A stretch of 64,000 bases of DNA from Marinobacterium lacunae (GTDB taxonomy: Bacteria > Pseudomonadota > Gammaproteobacteria > Pseudomonadales > Balneatricaceae): assembly GCF_000705555.1 (NCBI RefSeq), contig NZ_JMQN01000059.1, positions 124,001 to 188,000 of the forward strand. The letters are read 5' to 3'. Made by a program: the position numbers and the translations under genes. The notes beneath the pieces are model-generated. The model was not told the origin of the DNA and made no database searches. It was given only the letters and a program-made list of their open reading frames with translations. Of the stretch, positions 30,126-39,270 are shown one piece after another (position 1 is the first letter of the stretch; the number at the start of each line of letters is the position of its first letter).

Positions 30126-30716
30126 ATGGCTCCCACCCTCGTTTTGGCTTCAAGCTCAAGCTACCGACGCGCACTTCTGGATAAGCTGGGGCTTGATTAT
30201 ATATGTGATCGGCCAGATATTGATGAAAGCAGCCAAGAAAATGAAAACGCCGATGACCTTGTTAAAAGACTTTCTCTTGAGAAGGCGCGCGCAGTCGCCA
30301 CGCGGCACCCCAATGCATTGATCATTGGCTCCGACCAGGTTGCTACACTCGACGATCATATTCTGGGCAAGCCTCTCACCCACTCACGGGCTATTGAACA
30401 GCTCTCGCTGACGTCTGGGCGCACGGTAAAATTCCTAACGGGGCTTTGCCTCCTCAATGCAAACACCGGCCAGTATCAGCTGGATACAATTGAATTCGAT
30501 GTTGTTTTTCGAGAGCTAACTCCCAAACAGATAGAAAACTATCTGATCCGAGAAAAGCCTTATGACTGTGCTGGAAGCTTTAAATCAGAAGGACTTGGTA
30601 TAGCACTTTTTCGGGCATTACAGGGAGACGACCCGAACTCTCTGATTGGCTTGCCGCTAATACGACTGGTGGACATGTTGCAAAGTGAGGGCCTCGATGT
30701 ACTGGCGGGCGATTAA
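30126..30716 (+). CDS. Maf-family nucleoside triphosphate pyrophosphatase (YceF-like)
   Basis: House-cleaning pyrophosphatase of 196 residues. It starts TLVLASSSSYRRALLDKLGL and has ARAVATRHPNALIIGSDQVA and YDCAGSFKSEGLG. The position beside yceD-rpmF matches YceF (MafB), which prefers 7-methyl-GTP in E. coli. It is divergent from yceD and convergent with sppA. Confidence 0.93.
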   Translation: MAPTLVLASSSSYRRALLDKLGLDYICDRPDIDESSQENENADDLVKRLSLEKARAVATRHPNALIIGSDQVATLDDHILGKPLTHSRAIEQLSLTSGRTVKFLTGLCLLNANTGQYQLDTIEFDVVFRELTPKQIENYLIREKPYDCAGSFKSEGLGIALFRALQGDDPNSLIGLPLIRLVDMLQSEGLDVLAGD

Positions 30717-30749
30717 TTGCTCACCAGTACATCAAGTCGTAGATAAATG

Positions 30750-31778
30750 TCAGCGAAGTTGAACGCCGCCACCCAATCCAACCATGTTGGCCAAGTGACT
30801 GGCCATGCTGACACCCAAACGGTCGATCAACTGCTCCAACGGACTACCCTTGGCGCTGTAATCGACCAGTGAGTCAACACCGATAACATCACGCGCGACA
30901 TAGCTCGCGCTCCCCAAGCCATCGACAAGCCCCAGATCAACGGCCTGCTCGCCGGTCCAGACCAGACCGGAAAACAGCTCGTCATTCTCTTTCAGACGAT
31001 CACCTCGTCCTGCCCTGACCTGCTCGATAAACTGCTTATGTGTCGTATCGAGTATCGTCTGCCAGAATTCACGCTCCGAGCTTTGCAACGGTGTGAACGG
31101 ATCCAACAACCCCTTGTGCTCGCCAGCCGTGAGCATGCGCCTCTCTACTCCCAGCTTGCCCATCAGGTCGACAAAGCCAAAACTCGCCGATACAACCCCG
31201 ATAGAACCCACCAGACTCGCCTTGTCGGCATATATCTCATCAGCGGCGGCTGCAATGTAGTAAGCACCGGACGCACCTATATCGCTAATGACCGCATACA
31301 CCTTTTTCTCAGGATATTTTTCACGCAGGCGCTTAATTTCGTCATAGACATAGCCTGCCTGAACCGGGCTGCCACCGGGACTATTGATACGCAGTAGAAC
31401 CGCTGTACTGTGCTTGTTCTCAAACGCCTTGCGAATAGACCAGATAAGAGAATCAGCATTCGCTTTTTCACCATCAGCGATTGCCCCCTCAACCCGCACC
31501 ACGGCAACATGGGTATCAGAAGCCGGCGAGGCGATCTCCGGCGTGTCGTTGTAAAGGTAAATACCCAGCAACGCAAACAGATAGGCAAAGGTCAGGAACT
31601 TGAAAAAAATACCCCAGCGTCTCGTACGCCGGTGCTCGACGTGCAGTCCGTTTACCAGCTTTTCAATGAGACGCCACTCACGCGTATCACTACCTGATCG
31701 GCTTTGGTTCTGACTTGCGACATGCCCATTCGACGCTTGCTGCGCGTTTTCCTCTTCACCCCAAGGGTTCTGTGTCAC
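30750..31778 (-). CDS. sppA: Signal peptide peptidase SppA-like serine protease (S49)
   Basis: Inner-membrane peptidase of 342 residues, the short SppA form. An N-terminal membrane helix (FFKFLTFAYLFALLGIYLY) is followed by VVRVEGAIADGEKANADSLI, LLRINSPGGSPVQAGYVYDE and the nucleophile region DIGASGAYYIAAAADEIYA. It overlaps the upstream HAD phosphatase gene by four bases (ATGA), so the two are translationally coupled. Confidence 0.93.
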   Translation of the reverse strand: MTQNPWGEEENAQQASNGHVASQNQSRSGSDTREWRLIEKLVNGLHVEHRRTRRWGIFFKFLTFAYLFALLGIYLYNDTPEIASPASDTHVAVVRVEGAIADGEKANADSLIWSIRKAFENKHSTAVLLRINSPGGSPVQAGYVYDEIKRLREKYPEKKVYAVISDIGASGAYYIAAAADEIYADKASLVGSIGVVSASFGFVDLMGKLGVERRMLTAGEHKGLLDPFTPLQSSEREFWQTILDTTHKQFIEQVRAGRGDRLKENDELFSGLVWTGEQAVDLGLVDGLGSASYVARDVIGVDSLVDYSAKGSPLEQLIDRLGVSMASHLANMVGLGGGVQLR

Positions 31779-32452
31779 GATTCTGTCCTCAGCGTTAATT
31801 CGTCGTTGAGACTGTCAAGCCAGATCTCCAGTTCCGGAAAGTGGTGGATCTCGGTTTCAGGACGATAAGGCTTCAGGCGATCCAGATGATGCGCGCCGTA
31901 ACTCACGGCCACTGTTGGCATTTTGATTCGGCTACCCATTTCCAAATCATATTCAGTATCGCCAATCATCAGCGCTTCGCCAGCCTGAACTCCGGTTTCG
32001 TCCAGGATTTCGATCAACATGCACGGATCCGGCTTGGATTTGGTCTCATCGGCGCAGCGGGTGATTTCGAAAAGCCCGCCAAGTCCTGTTTCCTCGAGCA
32101 CACGATCAAGGCCGCGACGGCTCTTGCCCGTTGCAACCGCCAGACGGTATCCCCGGTCACGCAACCGCGCCAAGGTGTCCGACACGCCCGGATATAGCTC
32201 GGTAGGCGTATCGTTCTGGAAAAGAAAGTGGTGGGCGTATCGCTCACGCATCAACTCTATCCCGTCTGGATCGATCTCGGGAATGAGTGCGCGGATCGCT
32301 TCAGGCAACCCAAGCCCAATAATATTCCTGACAGCTTCCGGGCACAGAGCCTCATGGCCAAGCTCCGCCGCTGCCGCCTGCATACTGGCAATAATTCGGG
32401 CTTGTGAATCGATCAGGGTTCCATCCCAATCGAAGATCAGCAGTTTATACAA
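31775..32452 (-). CDS. HAD-family phosphatase (Gph-like)
   Basis: Haloacid dehalogenase hydrolase of 225 residues with all motifs: LLIFDWDGTLIDS (nucleophile Asp), VATGKSRRGLDRVL, and KPDPCMLIEILDE with MIGDTEYDLEMG. Its position next to sppA matches the phosphoglycolate phosphatase-like gene of Pseudomonas; the substrate is not certain. The start is a TTG at 32452 with AAGGAG seven bases upstream, because no ATG lies near. This ribosome site sits in a hairpin arm (32455-32489). Confidence 0.9.
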   Translation of the reverse strand: MYKLLIFDWDGTLIDSQARIIASMQAAAAELGHEALCPEAVRNIIGLGLPEAIRALIPEIDPDGIELMRERYAHHFLFQNDTPTELYPGVSDTLARLRDRGYRLAVATGKSRRGLDRVLEETGLGGLFEITRCADETKSKPDPCMLIEILDETGVQAGEALMIGDTEYDLEMGSRIKMPTVAVSYGAHHLDRLKPYRPETEIHHFPELEIWLDSLNDELTLRTES

Positions 32453-32454
32453 AA

Positions 32455-32489
32455 AGGGACTCCTTGCTATTAAGTGCTAGGGAGTCCCT
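32455..32489 (-). terminator. Hairpin enclosing the HAD gene ribosome site
   Basis: AGGGACTCC (32455-32463) pairs perfectly with GGAGTCCCT (32481-32489) around a 16-base loop. On the minus strand it is followed by TTTTTG, whose TTG is the start codon of the HAD gene. The AAGGAG ribosome site (32465-32460) lies partly in the stem. It can act as a terminator for the upstream Fe-S gene and mask translation of the next gene. Confidence 0.65.
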
Positions 32490-32532
32490 GTATATAGGAA
32501 TCACCACAATAAACACAACCCCGGCGACACCT

Positions 32533-33825
32533 TCAGGCGAGATAACGCGCCAGCAGTTCTGCCACGTGAATCCCTTTAGGGCCACCTAGACGCGCAACCT
32601 GTTCACGGCAAGAAAACCCATTGGCAACCAGCTGTGATTCACTGCGCGCCCTAAGTACAGGCATCAAAACCAATTCGGCCATCGCACGAGCATCGGCTGC
32701 ATTCTCGACCTCGAACCCAAAGCTACCTGCACCTCCACAGCATGATGCTTCAATAAATTCAAACTCAAGACCGGGTACCTGTTTGAGTATTTTGCGCATT
32801 GATTTCATCGCCCCCACCGATTTCTGGTGGCAATGACCATGAACCATCACAGGCGGCTCGTCCGACGCTGACCTCAACGGCAACTTGAGACGCCCTCCAT
32901 TCAACTCGCGTGCAAGAAACTCCTCAAATAGATAGGCGTTGTTTGCCAACTCATCAACGCGGGTACCCAGCCCTAAAGCCCGCAGTTCATCTCTGAGCAT
33001 TAGCAAGGTCGATGGCTCAAGGCCAATCACCGCTCGACCGGCCTTGATATGCGCCTCGAGTGACTTGATCAGCCGTACCGCATCTTTGCGCGCTTTTGCG
33101 ACTAGCCCTTGCGAATAGGCACTTCGCCCGCCACACAGGCCTCGAACGATAAAAACCCTAAACCCGCTGGCCTCAAGCACCTGCAGCGCTGCTGAGGCAG
33201 CTTCTGGCGCGTACGCTGCAGTGAAACTATCGACCCACAGCACCACCTCTCGCGCGCTATCTGGTTGTTCTTTGGGCACCAGTGACAATGCTTTAACAGG
33301 TATCGGTAACGGATGATCGTCGCTAAGTGACAACCACTTTCTGAACAAGGCGCAGGAGTTGATAGCGCTTACGGCGAATCTGGCTACACGCGGGTAATGC
33401 AATAGGTCCGGCAATGCAGCGAACGCGCGTTGCCTTAGCGTTACACCGCTACGTTGAATCTTTTGTGCAAGATACTCAACACGAATCGTCGCAATGTCGA
33501 GATTGGTATCACATTCACGTTTGCAACCTTTGCATGAGACACACGCTGCCATCGCTCGGTCCAGCAGACGCTGCTCGTCATCTGAGATGTCGCCATTGAG
33601 CATCCGTTTGAGCAGGCGACTCCTGCCTCCCGGTGAGAACATAGCATCGCCGTGGACGCGAAAGCTGGGACACATGACGCCTCGCTCGATTGGACGCAGG
33701 CACACCATGCTGTTGATGCACACCGATACAGCCTTGGCAAAGTCACCACCCTCTTTGGGAATATCGGCATATGCATCACCGAGTCCTGCGCTCTCATATT
33801 CAGACCAGTCCAGCTCAGTATCCAT
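32533..33825 (-). CDS. Two-[4Fe-4S] CCG-domain oxidoreductase subunit
   Basis: 430-residue iron-sulfur protein like the C-terminal half of FAD-linked D-2-hydroxyacid dehydrogenases (YdiJ/DLD type) or GlcF. Cluster motifs are CINSMVC with GVMCPSF (Cx5C then C) at about 36-54 and CVSCKGCKRECDTNLD at about 94-109, where relatives usually have Pro after the last Cys and here it is Asp. Cysteine-rich CCG motifs follow (MVHGHCHQKSVG, ASCCGGAGSFGFE). No FAD-binding gene lies next to it, so the electron donor is not encoded here. Confidence 0.85.
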   Translation of the reverse strand: MDTELDWSEYESAGLGDAYADIPKEGGDFAKAVSVCINSMVCLRPIERGVMCPSFRVHGDAMFSPGGRSRLLKRMLNGDISDDEQRLLDRAMAACVSCKGCKRECDTNLDIATIRVEYLAQKIQRSGVTLRQRAFAALPDLLHYPRVARFAVSAINSCALFRKWLSLSDDHPLPIPVKALSLVPKEQPDSAREVVLWVDSFTAAYAPEAASAALQVLEASGFRVFIVRGLCGGRSAYSQGLVAKARKDAVRLIKSLEAHIKAGRAVIGLEPSTLLMLRDELRALGLGTRVDELANNAYLFEEFLARELNGGRLKLPLRSASDEPPVMVHGHCHQKSVGAMKSMRKILKQVPGLEFEFIEASCCGGAGSFGFEVENAADARAMAELVLMPVLRARSESQLVANGFSCREQVARLGGPKGIHVAELLARYLA

Positions 33826-34144
33826 TCAACACACCCCGATTCGATGTTTCGCCCGAGCGTTCAACGCTCAAGGTCGCTTTATCGACAGACTCTCCAGATT
33901 AATTGTCACAAACACGACGCGATCACCTGCCTAATACACGTAGATACAATGGCGGAATTACGACACAAAAAAGTGTTTCACCTCGTCCTGCACGGTAGAA
34001 AGCGTCAATAGCGCAGGCCGAGCCGGAGCTGCTGATATTGGAAGGGGAAATCCTGAGCAGCTCCGGTGAGCCTGTCAGGTAGAGGAATAGCAAGAAGCGA
34101 ACCAAAAAGGCCGGTCATGTGATGACCGGCCTTTGTTCAGTTTA
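33826..34144. other. Intergenic region between ndh and the Fe-S protein gene
   Basis: 319 bases with only an ndh terminator (34106-34134) and, presumably, the promoter of the Fe-S gene. A 60-codon minus-strand frame (33923-34105) runs into the terminator and has no ribosome site or family match, so no gene is called. Confidence 0.6.
34106..34134 (-). terminator. Terminator after ndh
   Basis: AAAGGCCGGTCA (34106-34117) pairs with TGACCGGCCTTT (34123-34134), a 12-base perfect stem followed on the minus strand by TTTTT. Confidence 0.9.
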
Positions 34145-35458
34145 TCAATGCAGTTTCATTCGTGGCCGAATTACCTTGTTGATGCGTGACACAAGCGTCA
34201 CAAGGGCGGTTTTAACGTAACCATAAAGTGCTATCTGATGCATACGGTAGAGTGACACATATACAAGACGCGCCAGGTGACCTTCAACCATGACGCTACC
34301 ACGAGTAAGGTTACCCATGAGGTTGCCGACAGTTGAATACTTACTCAACGACACCAGCGAGCCGTAGTCACGGTATTCGTAGGCCGGAATATCATCGCCG
34401 TTAAGGATGCGAGAGAAGTGGGTATACAGGTGGCTCGCCATCTGGTGGGCGGCTTGAGCACGCGGGGGCACAAGGCCACCTGCCTCATCCCTTCGAACGC
34501 ACGCGGCACAATCACCTATCGCAAAAATACGCTCATCACGGGTTGTTCTCAGGTCTGCCCCAACTACAAGCTGATTGCGGTTATTGCACTCAAGACCGTC
34601 CAGTGTCTGGAGCAGTTCGGGAGCTTTAACACCGGCAGCCCAGACCATGAGATCGGCAGGAATAACCTCCCCCTCACTCGTGACGATCTCGCCCTCTCGA
34701 ACTTCAACAACCTGCGTTTTCTCGCGCACATCAACACCCAACTTTCTCAGCTCTGTACGCACCGCAGCAGATATACGGGTCGGCAGTGCACCAAGAATCT
34801 GAGGGCTAGCCTCGATTAGCGTCAGTTTCATGCTGCTCGGCTCTATATTCGACACCCCGTATGAAACCAACTCCTGCGCTGAGTTATACAGTTCCGCCGA
34901 AAGCTCTACGCCGGTGGCACCTCCGCCTACAATCGAAATTCGAAGCGTGCTGTCGCTGCTCTGAGCACTCAGTTTGAGGCAGGTGTTCAGCAGTTGGTTA
35001 TGGAAGTTATCCGCCTGGTTTCGATCATCAAGGAAACAGCAGTGCTGTTTAACGCCCGGCACACCGAAATCATTGGTCTGACTGCCAATAGCCAGCACAA
35101 GATAGTCGTAATAGAGCGTACGAGCCGGCACCAACTCTTCACCGGCGCTATTAAGCAGTGGTGCTAGACGTATACAGCGCTGTCCCCTGTCGAGACCTTC
35201 CAGACTTCCGATCTGGAACTGGAAGCCAGCCTGACGCGCCTGAGCGCGATAGCTGAGCTCATCGATACTTGAATCCAGACGCCCGGTCGCCACCTCATGT
35301 AGCAACGGTTTCCAGACGTGAGTGGTCTCGCGATCAACCAAGGTTACTTTCAACCCCTTGCGGCCATATTTGCGCCCCAAACGGGTTGCGAGTTCCAAGC
35401 CTCCCGCTCCGCCGCCAACAATGACGACGTGCTGATAGAGGCTACTGGTACCTGTCAT
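34145..35458 (-). CDS. ndh: Type II NADH dehydrogenase
   Basis: Single-subunit, non-proton-pumping NADH:quinone oxidoreductase on the inner membrane face, 437 residues. It has an FAD-binding start (HVVIVGGGAGGLELATRLGR), an NAD-binding fold (LRISIVGGGATGVELSAELY), VWAAGVKAPELL and the quinone-side motif IFAIGDCAACVRRDEAG. The C-terminal amphipathic helix with basic residues (YRMHQIALYGYVKTALVTLV) fits membrane attachment. Confidence 0.96.
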   Translation of the reverse strand: MTGTSSLYQHVVIVGGGAGGLELATRLGRKYGRKGLKVTLVDRETTHVWKPLLHEVATGRLDSSIDELSYRAQARQAGFQFQIGSLEGLDRGQRCIRLAPLLNSAGEELVPARTLYYDYLVLAIGSQTNDFGVPGVKQHCCFLDDRNQADNFHNQLLNTCLKLSAQSSDSTLRISIVGGGATGVELSAELYNSAQELVSYGVSNIEPSSMKLTLIEASPQILGALPTRISAAVRTELRKLGVDVREKTQVVEVREGEIVTSEGEVIPADLMVWAAGVKAPELLQTLDGLECNNRNQLVVGADLRTTRDERIFAIGDCAACVRRDEAGGLVPPRAQAAHQMASHLYTHFSRILNGDDIPAYEYRDYGSLVSLSKYSTVGNLMGNLTRGSVMVEGHLARLVYVSLYRMHQIALYGYVKTALVTLVSRINKVIRPRMKLH

Positions 35459-35626
35459 AAAAATTTCCTTACAGCAGAACTAAGGTTAATTGGAAAATTG
35501 GAATCTTGATTGTTCGTCTACAGTCTCGGCCGTCAGTGCACATCTGCGCGTGCTTGTAACCCAACGTATCGATCAAAGAACTGTATGGATAAATTCCTTT
35601 AACCCCTCAGTGTCCAGCCAGTCCGG

Positions 35627-37342
35627 TCATTGTTCGAGCAGATGGTTCATCAATGCTCTTAACTTCCCCGGCTTGAGCGGCTTGTTCAAAACCGCCAAAC
35701 CCTTTTCTCTAAACAGCCTGCGGGTTTCTCCGCTTCGATCTGCAGTCAATATCGCGGCCGGCACCGGGTGATTAAAGTATTTTCTTAATTTTTGCACCGC
35801 ATCAATGCCAGTGGCATCGTTGTCCAGATGGTAATCAGCGAGGATCATGGCGGGGCGTTCCAAACGCGCTTCAAGCGCTTCATCAAGGCTCTCGACAGTC
35901 GACACCCGACAACCCCAACCCTCCAGCAAAGCACGCATACTGACAAGGATTTCGGGCTCATTATCAACCACCAGTATACGCTCACCTTTCAGGGCATCAC
36001 TCTGATGCGGAACGGGCTCGAACCGTTTGACCACATCCCCCCCATCGGCAAGCGGGACAAGCAATCCAAAACGAGACCCCTTGCCTTCGATCGAATCGAG
36101 CTGAATATGATACCCAAGAACCCGGGCAATCCGGTCAACAATCGCTAGCCCAAGCCCCACACCGCCCTTTTTCGGCCCGCGCTTCTTGAGCTGACGAAAC
36201 TCAAGAAATATCTCCTCTCTCTGCTCATTAGGAATTCCAGGGCCGGTGTCCCAAACCTCGATCAACACCTGATCCCCTCGACGACGCATCGAAAGCAGAA
36301 CAGTACCGTTTTCGGTATACCGTATTGCGTTACCTATAAGGTTTCTCAGTATACGTGACAGCAGACGTAAATCGGAGCGCACTGCAAGATTCGGCGCGCG
36401 AATACGAAACGCCAAACCAGCTTCATGCGCCAGCGACTGGAACTCAGCTTCCATATTGCGAAGCAGATGAGATAGCGGGAAGGATTGCATATCCGGCTGG
36501 ACCGCATTTTGATCCAGCTTGGAGATATCAAGCAGGTCTGACAGTAGATGTTCAGCGCCCGATAGCGCACGGTGAACCCTCTCGACCAGATCGCCCTCAT
36601 AATCGCCGATTTCGCGCTCTCGCAACGCGGATACCAGCAAACGCGCGGCATTCAGTGGCTGAAGGAGATCGTGACTGGCGGCTGCCAGATACTTGTCTTT
36701 GCTCCTATTCGCGTTTTCAGCGGCCTCTTTCGCCAACGCCATCTGCTGTTCGGCTGCATGACGCTCAGCCACCTCCTCACGCAAGCGGTCATTCAACTGC
36801 AAAAGCTCATAGGTACGTTCGCTCACCCGCTGCTCGAGCGCTTCATTGATCGCCTGCATCTGGTTCTGCATACGAACGCGCTCTGTGATGTCGGCAACAA
36901 ATCCCTCTATGATCGTCTCGTGTTCATCGGGTCTTAACAGCATGTGCATCGACACGTGAATCAAACCGCCGCCCGAGCGCTTCAAACGCGTCTGATAGAG
37001 GAAGAGTTGGCCTTCGCTCGCCAAGCGGACGCGTATCTTTGCGAACTCCTCCTCTCCGCCCTCCAGCAGGCAGGAAAGCGTAACCTGGCCATCGGTCAGC
37101 ACACCGTCGTCAACAGCGCAGATGCGGGCTAAAGTAGGATTGGCCCGCTCAATTAAACCATCCATGCTGGCTTGAAAAATGCCGTGTAAGGCATTCTCGA
37201 ACAGCCACTTGTAACGATTCCGTTCGTTCTCAAGCTCTTCAATCTTGCGTTGTAGTGCGGGGTAGTAGCTTTTGCGGGCAGACTGCCCACCCAGTCCGAT
37301 CAAGTCATCTACAGATACAGACGGCTCAGAGGGCTTCTTCAT
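35627..37342 (-). CDS. Hybrid sensor histidine kinase, ErcS'/NahK-like
   Basis: 571-residue soluble hybrid kinase: a short coil, a PAS domain (about 45-165, RYKWLFENALHGIFQASMDG), a coiled coil, a HisKA domain with His224 (YLAAASHDLLQPLNAARLLV), a HATPase domain (LIGNAIRYTENG, DTGPGIP, GGVGLGLAI) and a C-terminal receiver with Asp503 (MILADYHLDND). The SHDLLQPLNAARL box and domain order match ErcS'/NahK of Pseudomonas aeruginosa, part of the ethanol-oxidation control network. It overlaps ercA by 17 bases, so the two are translated together. No HPt or cognate regulator gene is adjacent. Confidence 0.9.
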   Translation of the reverse strand: MKKPSEPSVSVDDLIGLGGQSARKSYYPALQRKIEELENERNRYKWLFENALHGIFQASMDGLIERANPTLARICAVDDGVLTDGQVTLSCLLEGGEEEFAKIRVRLASEGQLFLYQTRLKRSGGGLIHVSMHMLLRPDEHETIIEGFVADITERVRMQNQMQAINEALEQRVSERTYELLQLNDRLREEVAERHAAEQQMALAKEAAENANRSKDKYLAAASHDLLQPLNAARLLVSALREREIGDYEGDLVERVHRALSGAEHLLSDLLDISKLDQNAVQPDMQSFPLSHLLRNMEAEFQSLAHEAGLAFRIRAPNLAVRSDLRLLSRILRNLIGNAIRYTENGTVLLSMRRRGDQVLIEVWDTGPGIPNEQREEIFLEFRQLKKRGPKKGGVGLGLAIVDRIARVLGYHIQLDSIEGKGSRFGLLVPLADGGDVVKRFEPVPHQSDALKGERILVVDNEPEILVSMRALLEGWGCRVSTVESLDEALEARLERPAMILADYHLDNDATGIDAVQKLRKYFNHPVPAAILTADRSGETRRLFREKGLAVLNKPLKPGKLRALMNHLLEQ

Positions 37343-38489
37343 ACACGGTCTCGACGTCGCGCAGATTCGAGCGACGCGGGTTGGTCAAGATACAAGGGTC
37401 TTTAATAGCATTGGCACTCAGATATGGGATATCGGACACATTGACGCCATACTTGCCCAACGTGCTTTTCAGCCCCACATCGCGCTTGAGCGCAGTGACA
37501 TGATTATGCAACCGTTTCTGTATCTGCTTGCTGGTCAAACCGCGGGTATCGATACCCATCGTTTGGGCAATCACTGCAAAACGCTCCTGTGCCGAGGTGT
37601 AGTTGTAATCGATAACATGCTCAACAAGCATTGCGTTGCAAAGACCATGCGGCAGATCGAGATAACCGCCCAGACTGTGGGACATGGCATGTACCGCACC
37701 GAGAATGGCGTTTGAAAAGGCAAGCCCTGCTTTCATAGAGCCCAGCATGATCTGCTCACGCAGATACTTGTCTTCAGGCTGTTCGACGAGTAACGCCAAG
37801 TGGTTATTGATCAGACGAATAGCATCGAGTGCATGCATATCAGTCAACGCGCCGCTGCCGGTCGACACAAATGCTTCTATGGCATGAACCAGAGCATCGA
37901 CTCCCGTACAGGCGGTCAAAAACGGCGACATGGTGCTGGTCGTATCCGGGTCGATCAACGACACATCCGGCACAACCGATTTGCTGACGATGGAAAACTT
38001 AACCCGCTGTTCTAGATCGGTAATGATCGCGAACTGGGACACATCCGCCGATGTACCAGCCGTAGTCGGAATAAAAATAAGCGGCGGAATAGGATAGGTG
38101 GTCTGGTCAATGCCTTCAAAGACCCGTATCTGTTCACCGTGCGTACTCACGATGCCGATACCCTTGGCACGGTCCATCGGGCTGCCACCGCCGATCGCGA
38201 CAATGACGTCACACCCTTTCTCCCGGTAGATCTCCGCGCCGCGCATCACCTCCTCAGTGCGAGGATTCGGTGACACATCGGTAAAGCGCACCACATCCAG
38301 TCCCTGCTCATGCAGTAACGTTTCGATCTCCAAGACCCAGCCAGCGTTAACCACCCCCGGATCTGATACAAGCATTACACGCTGTGCACCGAAGGTTTTG
38401 GCATAGTTGCCGACCATTTTCCGTGCGCCGCTGCCGAATATGATCTCTGGCGCGACAAACTTCCGAAGACTGGAAACTTCGTTGGACAT
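37326..38489 (-). CDS. ercA: Iron-containing alcohol dehydrogenase ErcA
   Basis: Fe-dependent (group III) alcohol dehydrogenase of 387 residues. It has the GGGSPMDRAKGIG NAD motif, TAGTSADVSQFAI and the metal ligands in AVHAMSHSLGGYLDLPHG. In P. aeruginosa ErcA is needed for PQQ-ethanol oxidation in a regulatory way. Here it is followed by the ercS'-like kinase with overlapping frames, which supports the ErcA assignment over a general Fe-ADH. Confidence 0.9.
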   Translation of the reverse strand: MSNEVSSLRKFVAPEIIFGSGARKMVGNYAKTFGAQRVMLVSDPGVVNAGWVLEIETLLHEQGLDVVRFTDVSPNPRTEEVMRGAEIYREKGCDVIVAIGGGSPMDRAKGIGIVSTHGEQIRVFEGIDQTTYPIPPLIFIPTTAGTSADVSQFAIITDLEQRVKFSIVSKSVVPDVSLIDPDTTSTMSPFLTACTGVDALVHAIEAFVSTGSGALTDMHALDAIRLINNHLALLVEQPEDKYLREQIMLGSMKAGLAFSNAILGAVHAMSHSLGGYLDLPHGLCNAMLVEHVIDYNYTSAQERFAVIAQTMGIDTRGLTSKQIQKRLHNHVTALKRDVGLKSTLGKYGVNVSDIPYLSANAIKDPCILTNPRRSNLRDVETVYEEAL

Positions 38490-38642
38490 GGTTCCTGCCT
38501 CAAGCTTGGCGGCATAACAGCTGCCGCATCTTTAATTATTGTTGTCTCTAAGACTCTGAAGTATGCGACAAAACTCCGCCAACAGCACTTCACCTTTGGT
38601 ACCGCCATACGAAATTTGCAACGCGCATGACCAGCCGCAATA

Positions 38643-39041
38643 TCAAGACCTGTCCGGCTGCCACCGCTCAAACTCTGCCAGCCCCTCATATGATAGCCAG
38701 GGCTGGTTGTGGGAGGTCCAAATATGGTATTGCGGGCTCATTCCGGGATCGTCATCCAGAGTCGCCACGCGGACCACGACATGGGGCTTGCCCACCCGCT
38801 CTGCCATCAGGTGAGACCCACAGACTGAACAGAAGTGCCTGAGTTTACCCGGCGAGGACTCAAATACCGATAACGTGTCTTCGCCTGTCAACCAACGGAA
38901 ATGCTCTCGCAGCACACCCGCTGTGGTATTGAATGCGGCCGCGTGGGCCTTGCGGCATGTGTTGCAATGACAGTGTCCTATCGGCATGTCTATTTGATCA
39001 AGCTCATAGGTGACAGCCCCACACAAACAACTTCCTTTCAT
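38643..39041 (-). CDS. GFA/CENP-V family zinc protein
   Basis: 132-residue protein of the glutathione-dependent formaldehyde-activating (GFA) family. Zinc ligands are visible in GSCLCGAVTYEL, GHCHCNTCRKAHAAAFNT and HFCSVCGSHLM. Some members catalyse S-hydroxymethylglutathione formation, many have no known role. Its position between ercA and the pqq operon is consistent with aldehyde handling but does not prove it. Confidence 0.9.
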   Translation of the reverse strand: MKGSCLCGAVTYELDQIDMPIGHCHCNTCRKAHAAAFNTTAGVLREHFRWLTGEDTLSVFESSPGKLRHFCSVCGSHLMAERVGKPHVVVRVATLDDDPGMSPQYHIWTSHNQPWLSYEGLAEFERWQPDRS

Positions 39042-39270
39042 CTACAGCTTTCCACTTTTATCGCCGTGTTTTAGCGCCCTGACCTGCGCTCATGCCTTGA
39101 CGTTACCGGATGGCCGGCATTGACCATTCATGCGATGTCAGGATCAAGATCATGCCAATAAAATACCATAAGTCCACGTATCCCCAGCCCGACGCTATCC
39201 CAAGAGGGTCAGGTTGTGCGGGGATCGTGAGACAGGTAACGGTAGAGGAATGTAACGTCAGGCGTAACCC

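Noticed and set aside
33923-34105. 60-codon minus-strand frame between ndh and the Fe-S gene
   Set aside because: It has no ribosome site or family match and its start region coincides with sequence next to the ndh terminator.
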